A DNA stretch of 11,054 nucleotides from JBNKEI01 sp050288705 (GTDB lineage Bacteria > Myxococcota > Myxococcia > Myxococcales > UBA5297): positions 1 through 11,054 of the forward strand of contig JBNKEI010000206.1 in NCBI GenBank assembly GCA_050288705.1, given 5' to 3'. Shown here piece after piece: positions 6,033 through 11,054 of this stretch (positions are counted from its first letter, which is position 1; every line of letters starts with the position of its first letter). Position numbers and translations under genes: made by a program. The notes below the pieces were generated by a model that saw only the letters and a list, made by a program, of their open reading frames with translations, was not told where the DNA came from and ran no database searches.

Positions 6033-7766
6033 ATGCAAAACAAATACTACAAAAAACAGCTTCAGTTTTTGCAACAAAGCGGAAGGAAATTTGCTCAAGC
6101 TCATCCTAGCACTGCCGGTCTTTTAGGGCAGACAGACAGTGACCCTGACGTTGAGCGCTTAATAGAGGGCTTTTCCTATATTACCGGAAAAATATGGGAG
6201 CGAGTCGATGAAGATATTCCCCTTCTTGCACAAACAATCGCGGAAATGTGTTTTCCGCATTGCTCTTATTCCATTCCATCCTGCTCAATAGTGCAATTTT
6301 TTCCAAATTCCCAAACCCTGACCCGCCCAGTAACCGTAAGGCAGGGAACCGAGTTAAGAGCCAATCAGGTAGAGACCGAGGAGAAAACCTCCTGTCGATT
6401 TAGCACCACTATGCCAGTGGAATTGCTTCCATTGGAAATACAAGAAGTAACCGTAGAAAAGGTCGAAGGGTATACATTATTGAATTTAATGCTTAATTAT
6501 TGGAGTAAAGGAGAAGTATTTCCCAATAAAAAGCTCCGAATTTTTCTGCACGGTGAATTCGCGGCAACCACCACCATTTGGCTATGGCTTTTAAGATACT
6601 GCAAACAAGTGGAGGTGAGTGTAGTAGGGGCAGCCAAAACGCGCTTTACCTGCAATCCAGAAAGCATAGTGCCGGTAGGGTTGCATCCCGAGGGAGCGTT
6701 GCTGCCATGGGAAAGACTGGCATTTCCTGGGTATAGGTATTTCCAAGAATACCTCAGTTTTCCCAAAAAGTTTCTTTTTCTGGACCTGCAAATGAGCAAG
6801 CCCCTGGTAGCCGAGCCCGGGCAGCAGATCCAAATCTACTTTTTACTAGGCAAACCGCCCGAGCTTCCCGGCCGTATTTCCAAAGACACCTTCCGACTGC
6901 ATTGCACCCCGGTAATTAACTTGTTTAAAACAAACGCCGAGCCAATACACGCCAAACTACTTGGCCAGGAAAGCTTGGTGCGCTACGCCGGACTTGCGGC
7001 AAAACATTGTGAAGTATATTCAGTGGACAGAGTAGACGGCGTAATTCAGGATGGAGCTATTTATAATTATCCCAAGTTCTTGAGTTTGGATTACTGCCGG
7101 AGCGAAGGAAAAAAGCCGTTTCATTTTGTGCGGCGCCAGCCTAGCAAAACAATGGAGGGGTTCGATACTTTTTTATCGATTCAAATCGCCAGAGGAATAA
7201 TTCCCGAAATAAGGGAGGACGTGCTCTCTGCGGCAATTACCTGCACCAATCGAGATTTAGCTAGGCGCTTGCGCATGGGAGACATTTGCCATACCCCCTA
7301 TAGGGTGGCATGGCAAAACGTGCCTTTCAAAAATATCATGGGAGTATCACCGGCAACGCCAGCGCCATTCGGCAAAGAGCAATTCTGGGATTTGCTAATA
7401 TACATGGCTGCGGCGCGCATATCGGTAGTGGATAAAGAAAACTTGTGCGCATTATTGCGCATGAACGACTTGCAATCAATAAATGAAGATCCTCGAGGAT
7501 TAGGAAACCAGAAACGAATAAAATCAATTATTTCAGTAAAATCCGAAATGTCCACTGTCAGGCAAATAATAGGTACAATAACCACCATCCATTTGGAGGA
7601 AGCGGCATTTGCAAGCAAGGGGGAAGCCTATTTGTTTGGATGCATACTGGATGAATTTTTCGGCGCAAGGGCATCAATTAATTCATTTCACGAGACCAGA
7701 GTTATTCTGCAGCCATCGAGGACCGAATTTCTTTGGCGCCCACGAAACGGATGGACTTTTTTATGA
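6033..7766 (+). CDS. tssF: TssF, T6SS baseplate wedge protein (second, intact copy)
   Basis: The product has 577 residues. AAGGA (6023-6027) sits 5 bases before ATG 6033, and the gene begins 10 bases after the first tssF, so they form one transcription unit. TssF motifs run in order: 'DVERLIEGFSYITGKIWERV' near the N-terminus, 'CRFSTTMPVELLPLEI', 'LRIFLHGEFAATTTIWLWLL', 'YRYFQEYLSFPKKFLFLDL', 'CTPVINLFKTNAEPI', 'AAITCTNRDLARRL' and 'GEAYLFGCILDEFFGARASI' near the end. It is clearly related to the first copy but diverged throughout, so this is an old duplication or two lineages brought together and not a recent copy. TssF normally works with TssG, usually encoded next to it. Here no tssG follows: the gene ends 18 bases before the convergent sstT. 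Whether it serves a complete T6SS elsewhere in the genome cannot be told from this window. Confidence 0.9.
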   Translation: MQNKYYKKQLQFLQQSGRKFAQAHPSTAGLLGQTDSDPDVERLIEGFSYITGKIWERVDEDIPLLAQTIAEMCFPHCSYSIPSCSIVQFFPNSQTLTRPVTVRQGTELRANQVETEEKTSCRFSTTMPVELLPLEIQEVTVEKVEGYTLLNLMLNYWSKGEVFPNKKLRIFLHGEFAATTTIWLWLLRYCKQVEVSVVGAAKTRFTCNPESIVPVGLHPEGALLPWERLAFPGYRYFQEYLSFPKKFLFLDLQMSKPLVAEPGQQIQIYFLLGKPPELPGRISKDTFRLHCTPVINLFKTNAEPIHAKLLGQESLVRYAGLAAKHCEVYSVDRVDGVIQDGAIYNYPKFLSLDYCRSEGKKPFHFVRRQPSKTMEGFDTFLSIQIARGIIPEIREDVLSAAITCTNRDLARRLRMGDICHTPYRVAWQNVPFKNIMGVSPATPAPFGKEQFWDLLIYMAAARISVVDKENLCALLRMNDLQSINEDPRGLGNQKRIKSIISVKSEMSTVRQIIGTITTIHLEEAAFASKGEAYLFGCILDEFFGARASINSFHETRVILQPSRTEFLWRPRNGWTFL

Positions 7767-7784
7767 TGCCCTTGCCGAAATATT

Positions 7785-9050
7785 TCAAGCAGTTTCTTCC
7801 TGTTGTATGGGCTGTATAGCCGCGCTTTCATGAAGAGAGCTGTCTTTTGCCATACAAGCGGCCGCGGTAAACAGCACGTCAGTTGAGCTGTTGAGCGCGG
7901 TTTCAGCAGAATCTTGCAGTACGCTGATTACAAAACCGACCGCAACAACCTGCATTGCTACGTCATTACTAATGCCAAAAAGGCTACAAGCCAGCGGAAT
8001 AAGCAGCAGTGAGCCACCGGCAACGCCAGATACTCCACATGCGCTGATGCTTGCCAATACACTCAGAAGAATTGCAGTTGGTATATCAACCGTAATACCT
8101 AACGTGTGAACGGCTGCCATGGCTAACACCGTAATAGTGATTGCTGCCCCCTCCATATTGATGGTCGCGCCAAGAGGAATTGATACCGAATAGGTTTCTT
8201 CGGGCAAGCGCAATTTCTCGCATAGTGCCATGTTGACTGGAATGTTTGCTGCAGAACTACGGGTAAAGAAAGCAGTTACTCCGCTTTCTTTTAGGCATAA
8301 CATTACTAGCGGATAAGGATTACGTTTTATTTTAATAAAAACAATCAGAGGATTGATCACCAATGCCACAAACAGCATGCAGCCGATCAGCACGGTTAGT
8401 AACCGCGCATATTCGATTAAGGCAGAAAATCCTGTTTGCGCGAATGTTGACGCAACTAGACCCAGAATACCCAGCGGTGCGCAACGAATCAATCCTTTAA
8501 CTACCCCCGATACCGCATGCGATAAGTCGTTGATTACATTTTTGGTGGTGTCATTGGCATGCTGCAATGTAATACCCAATGCAACCGCCCAAGCCAAAAT
8601 GCCGATGTAGTTTCCATCCAGCAGTGCCTTTACCGGGTTAGATACAATACTAAGCAGCAGGGCATTCAGAACTTCGCTAATTCCGCCTGGAGGAGATGCT
8701 TCGTTTGCCTGAGTTACTAAATGCAGGCTGGATGGAAAAATAAAACTAGCCACCACTGCCAGCACGGCTGAACAGAATGTGCCAATAAGATATAGCATCA
8801 ACAATGGCTTGATACTGGTTTTGTTGCCTTTCTTGTGACTCGCAATCGCATTGGTCACCAAAATAAAAACTAGCATTGGCGCAACAGCTTTAAGACCTGC
8901 AACAAATAGTGTACCAAGAAAACCTGCTAATCCAGCAATTTCTGGAGAAACAGTCGCTAAAACAATACCCACGATCATGCCGATGATAATTTGAGTTATT
9001 AGGCTGGTGTTGTTGATAAGCCGAACAAATAAAGAGGGGAATTGGTTCAT
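7785..9050 (-). CDS. sstT: SstT, Na+/serine-threonine symporter
   Basis: This is a 421-residue inner-membrane transporter of the dicarboxylate/amino acid:cation symporter (DAACS) family, which imports serine and threonine with sodium. It is close to the 414-residue Escherichia coli SstT along its length: 'LLGTLFVGALKAVAPILVL'-like at 44-63, 'SPPGGISEVL', 'GNYIGILAWAVALGI', then the serine-rich hairpin 'FFTRSSAANIPVNMALCEKL' (261-280), 'LGATINMEGAAITITVL' (293-309, the TM7 NMDGT-like turn), 'SGVAGGSLLLIPLAC' (hairpin 2, 341-355) and 'LQDSAETALNSSTDVLFTAA' (378-397, TM8 substrate and cation residues). AGGAG (9056-9060 on the opposite strand) lies 5 bases before ATG 9050. The gene converges on tssF and diverges from the esterase, so it forms its own transcription unit. 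It looks intact and is probably the chromosomal flank of the T6SS island. Confidence 0.96.
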   Translation of the reverse strand: MNQFPSLFVRLINNTSLITQIIIGMIVGIVLATVSPEIAGLAGFLGTLFVAGLKAVAPMLVFILVTNAIASHKKGNKTSIKPLLMLYLIGTFCSAVLAVVASFIFPSSLHLVTQANEASPPGGISEVLNALLLSIVSNPVKALLDGNYIGILAWAVALGITLQHANDTTKNVINDLSHAVSGVVKGLIRCAPLGILGLVASTFAQTGFSALIEYARLLTVLIGCMLFVALVINPLIVFIKIKRNPYPLVMLCLKESGVTAFFTRSSAANIPVNMALCEKLRLPEETYSVSIPLGATINMEGAAITITVLAMAAVHTLGITVDIPTAILLSVLASISACGVSGVAGGSLLLIPLACSLFGISNDVAMQVVAVGFVISVLQDSAETALNSSTDVLFTAAACMAKDSSLHESAAIQPIQQEETA

Positions 9051-9125
9051 ATTAACTCCTGATATAAGTATGTGTCGTACATGATTCCTGTAACCCTTTA
9101 AAAAGACAACCCAACACGATTAAAA

Positions 9126-9138
9126 ACAACACTGTTGT
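9126..9138. promoter_or_regulatory. Perfect 13-base palindrome in a divergent intergenic region
   Basis: ACAACA-C-TGTTGT has 6-base arms that are exact reverse complements, and it sits between sstT and the esterase. Further ACAAC/CAACAC repeats lie just left of it (about 9106-9117). Position and symmetry fit a dimeric repressor or activator site, but no regulator is known and chance is possible. I saw no convincing -10/-35 pair on either strand here. Confidence 0.3.
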
Positions 9139-9204
9139 AGCAAATGCCTGTAGAAATGGAATGATATTTTAAAGAGAGTGACTCATTAACTCGACTAATA
9201 ATCA

Positions 9205-9241
9205 GGAGCTTCTCCATTTTGTTAACGACTATGGAGGGAGA
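9205..9241 (+). promoter_or_regulatory. Esterase leader with two alternative hairpins around the ribosome binding site
   Basis: GGAG (9205-9208) can pair with CTCC (9212-9215). The same CTCC, extended to CTCCAT (9212-9217), can instead pair with ATGGAG (9231-9236), which overlaps the GGAGGGAG ribosome binding site (9233-9240) used for ATG 9252. The two pairings exclude each other, so the leader could open or close the start site. The stems are short (4 and 6 base pairs), and the role is inferred. Confidence 0.3.
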
Positions 9242-9251
9242 AAAGAAGAAT

Positions 9252-10994
9252 ATGGCAAAAACAAAATCACCATCGCAACGGCTCGGCCTTACCAAGTATT
9301 TGACCCCGTCGGCAGTTATTGCCATGGTCATGACTATTGCTGGCGTTAGCGGCAGTTTCGCCTTCCAAGGCCATGCATGTAGACGTTTCCCCAAAGTCGT
9401 GCGAACCAAATATGGCTGGGTCAAGGGGTATTACACTGCCGAGAAGACCGTTGCCTGGACCGGCGTTCCTTTTGCGAAACCGCCGGTCGGCGCCCTACGT
9501 TGGAAAGCGCCTCAAGCACCCGAGCGCTGGCGGGGCATTCTTGATGCTACCCAAGGGTGCATACCCTGCACGCAGTTGTATATGACCAAAAACTGGCAAC
9601 AACAATCGTATGTGGTGGGCAGCGAGGATTGTCTTTACCTAAGCATTTACCGGCCAGACAATTTCCGAAGAAACTTGCCGGTTTATGTCTATATTCATGG
9701 CGGATCAAACTACCACGGTACCGCCAACGACTATGATGGTTCAAGGATTGCTGCTAAGTCGGACATGGTGGTGGTCATTGTCCAACACCGTTTGGGGCCT
9801 CTGGGCTGGTTCACTCATCCGGCCCTGCGTCATGGCCGTTCGCCGTTAGACGATTCGGGGAATTTTGGTACCTTGGACAATATCCAGGCGCTCAGGTGGA
9901 TACGGGGTAACATTAGGGGTTTCGGCGGCAATCCGCGCAATGTAACCATTACCGGTGAGTCGGCCGGCGCCCACAATGTCATGAGCATGGTGATTTCACC
10001 CCTGGCCAAAGGGCTGTTCCACAAAGCCATGTCCGAAAGCGGTGGCATGAGCACTATACCGGTGGCAGTCGGGGAAACGTTGGCGGAAAGCACCATCGAT
10101 AAGCTTTTGGCCAAAGACCGGTTAACCCGCGATGAATGGGAATCCTGGACCCCCTACGGACAGGAAGCGTACTTGCGAGGCCAGAGCAATCGCGATTTGT
10201 TGGAAGTGCTTTACGGTAGTGTCGACACTTACAATGCCTACGAAGACGGAGTGGTGATTCCCGGCAGCGTCATGGCTACCATCCGGTCAGGCAAATACAA
10301 TAAAGTGCCCATTATTCTGGGGGCCAATCAATACGAGCTCAAGGCGCTCATGCCGCTGTATGGTCCGGCCTTGGGTCTGCCGTGGCTCAATTTGATCGCG
10401 GTGCTGGACGGTGCCATTCCCAGTATTGATGACGTTTTGCCGACCCAGTTGGACAAGGATTTATATGAGGTAACCGGCTATTACGGTGGCCGTAACTGGC
10501 GTGCCAAGTATGTTGATGAGCGGGCACGCGCTCTTAAAGAACAGCAAAACCAGGTATGGGCTTACCAGTTTAATTGGGGTGGCCCCGGTTCCGGTCCATC
10601 CCCGTTTGATTTTATCTATGGCGCGGGGCACGCCATGGAAATTGCCTTTTTCTTTGGATCTGACCAAAGTCTTTGGGGTTACGGCTATAATCGGGAAAAC
10701 GATACTCCAGGGAGAGTGGCGCTTTCCGATGCTATGATGAAGTACCTTGCCAATTTCGCGTACACCGGCAATCCCAACGGCTGGGGGCTGCCTATATGGC
10801 AGAAATGGTCTAATGGGGAAGGGGAACCAAAAAACATTGTTTTCGATGCTGATTATTCAAAAGCTATTCTGGGGATGAGTAACGAAGAGGTCGATATAGT
10901 AAATGAAAGAGCCAAACTGGAAGAAGAAATTGCGCAATGGCCCGAATTTTACCAAAATATCGCGCGACTTTCCCAGTTGAATCAACCGGAATGA
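9252..10994 (+). CDS. Exported type-B carboxylesterase (alpha/beta hydrolase)
   Basis: The product is 580 residues from ATG 9252, chosen because GGAGGGAG lies 11 bases upstream and a signal peptide then starts at the N-terminus. In-frame starts at 9219 (TTG) and 9231 (ATG) are possible. Residues 1 to about 38 form a long Sec signal peptide (basic start, then AVIAMVMTIAGVSGSFA). The mature part is a carboxylesterase/lipase family B hydrolase: 'GVPFAKPPVGALRWKAPQ', EDCLYLS (E125-S131), oxyanion HGG (149-151), nucleophile elbow GESAG with Ser237, acid Glu362 in 'GANQYELKAL' and His460 in 'GAGHAMEIAFFFG'. The triad is complete and the length is normal, so it should be active on ester substrates outside the cytoplasm. 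The substrate is unknown. It is transcribed divergently from sstT. Its codons are more GC-rich than those of the T6SS genes, which hints at a different origin. Confidence 0.92.
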   Translation: MAKTKSPSQRLGLTKYLTPSAVIAMVMTIAGVSGSFAFQGHACRRFPKVVRTKYGWVKGYYTAEKTVAWTGVPFAKPPVGALRWKAPQAPERWRGILDATQGCIPCTQLYMTKNWQQQSYVVGSEDCLYLSIYRPDNFRRNLPVYVYIHGGSNYHGTANDYDGSRIAAKSDMVVVIVQHRLGPLGWFTHPALRHGRSPLDDSGNFGTLDNIQALRWIRGNIRGFGGNPRNVTITGESAGAHNVMSMVISPLAKGLFHKAMSESGGMSTIPVAVGETLAESTIDKLLAKDRLTRDEWESWTPYGQEAYLRGQSNRDLLEVLYGSVDTYNAYEDGVVIPGSVMATIRSGKYNKVPIILGANQYELKALMPLYGPALGLPWLNLIAVLDGAIPSIDDVLPTQLDKDLYEVTGYYGGRNWRAKYVDERARALKEQQNQVWAYQFNWGGPGSGPSPFDFIYGAGHAMEIAFFFGSDQSLWGYGYNRENDTPGRVALSDAMMKYLANFAYTGNPNGWGLPIWQKWSNGEGEPKNIVFDADYSKAILGMSNEEVDIVNERAKLEEEIAQWPEFYQNIARLSQLNQPE

Positions 10995-11025
10995 TATTCG
11001 GGGGATCGCAATAATAAATAGCAAT

Positions 11026-11050
11026 TTGCCGCTGGATTATGCAGCGGCAA
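11026..11050 (+). terminator. Stem-loop after the esterase gene
   Basis: TTGCCGCTG (11026-11034) and CAGCGGCAA (11042-11050) form a perfect 9-base-pair stem with a 7-base loop, 31 bases after the esterase stop. It has the shape of a Rho-independent terminator, but the window ends 4 bases later, so a following T-run cannot be seen. It could also be a dispersed palindromic repeat. Confidence 0.5.
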
Positions 11051-11054
11051 TGCG

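Noticed and set aside
9171..9202. Promoter-like TAATAAT (9196-9202) before the esterase
   Set aside because: No acceptable -35 hexamer lies at 16-18 bases upstream.
1..11054. CRISPR array, tRNA or rRNA genes
   Set aside because: No regularly spaced repeats, cloverleaf or conserved rRNA stretches were seen on either strand.

Overview
The window looks like part of a proteobacterial, most likely gammaproteobacterial, chromosome. It holds a decayed type VI secretion (T6SS) effector island (about 1-7766) next to two ordinary chromosomal genes (about 7785-10994). The SstT-type transporter is close to the enterobacterial protein over its whole length. The T6SS parts (VgrG, Rhs, TssF) and an IS630-type transposase also fit a gammaproteobacterium. 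The species cannot be named from the sequence. The left part is AT-rich, with A-rich stretches, and the esterase at the right is visibly richer in G and C.

Left edge (1-564): the minus strand carries the first 29 codons of an IS630-family transposase that runs off the window. It abuts a VgrG fragment on the plus strand that has lost its beginning and its end, so the insertion sequence appears to have broken a vgrG gene. Next come two tightly spaced small genes (557-934 and 954-1511). They are arranged like an effector-immunity pair, and the second product has a signal peptide and six cysteines. A 53-codon ORF (1501-1662) is interleaved between this pair and the next gene.

Middle (1671-4174): one long ORF joins a T6SS-type accessory domain (about 280 residues) directly to only the last 200 or so residues of an Rhs core, followed by a variable toxin-like tip. 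The PAAR domain and most of the Rhs shell are missing. A 111-residue gene starts 11 bases after it with a strong ribosome binding site and is the natural immunity candidate.

Baseplate genes (4304-7766): two divergent tssF genes lie in tandem with no tssG. The first is cut by an in-frame TGA at codon 125 and the second is intact.

Right part (7785-11054): sstT (Na+/serine-threonine symporter, minus strand) converges on the second tssF. It is divergent from a gene for an exported type-B carboxylesterase with a complete catalytic triad. The 200-base gap between them contains a perfect palindrome and a possible switching hairpin at the esterase start. A terminator-like stem-loop closes the window. 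No tRNA, rRNA or CRISPR array was seen.
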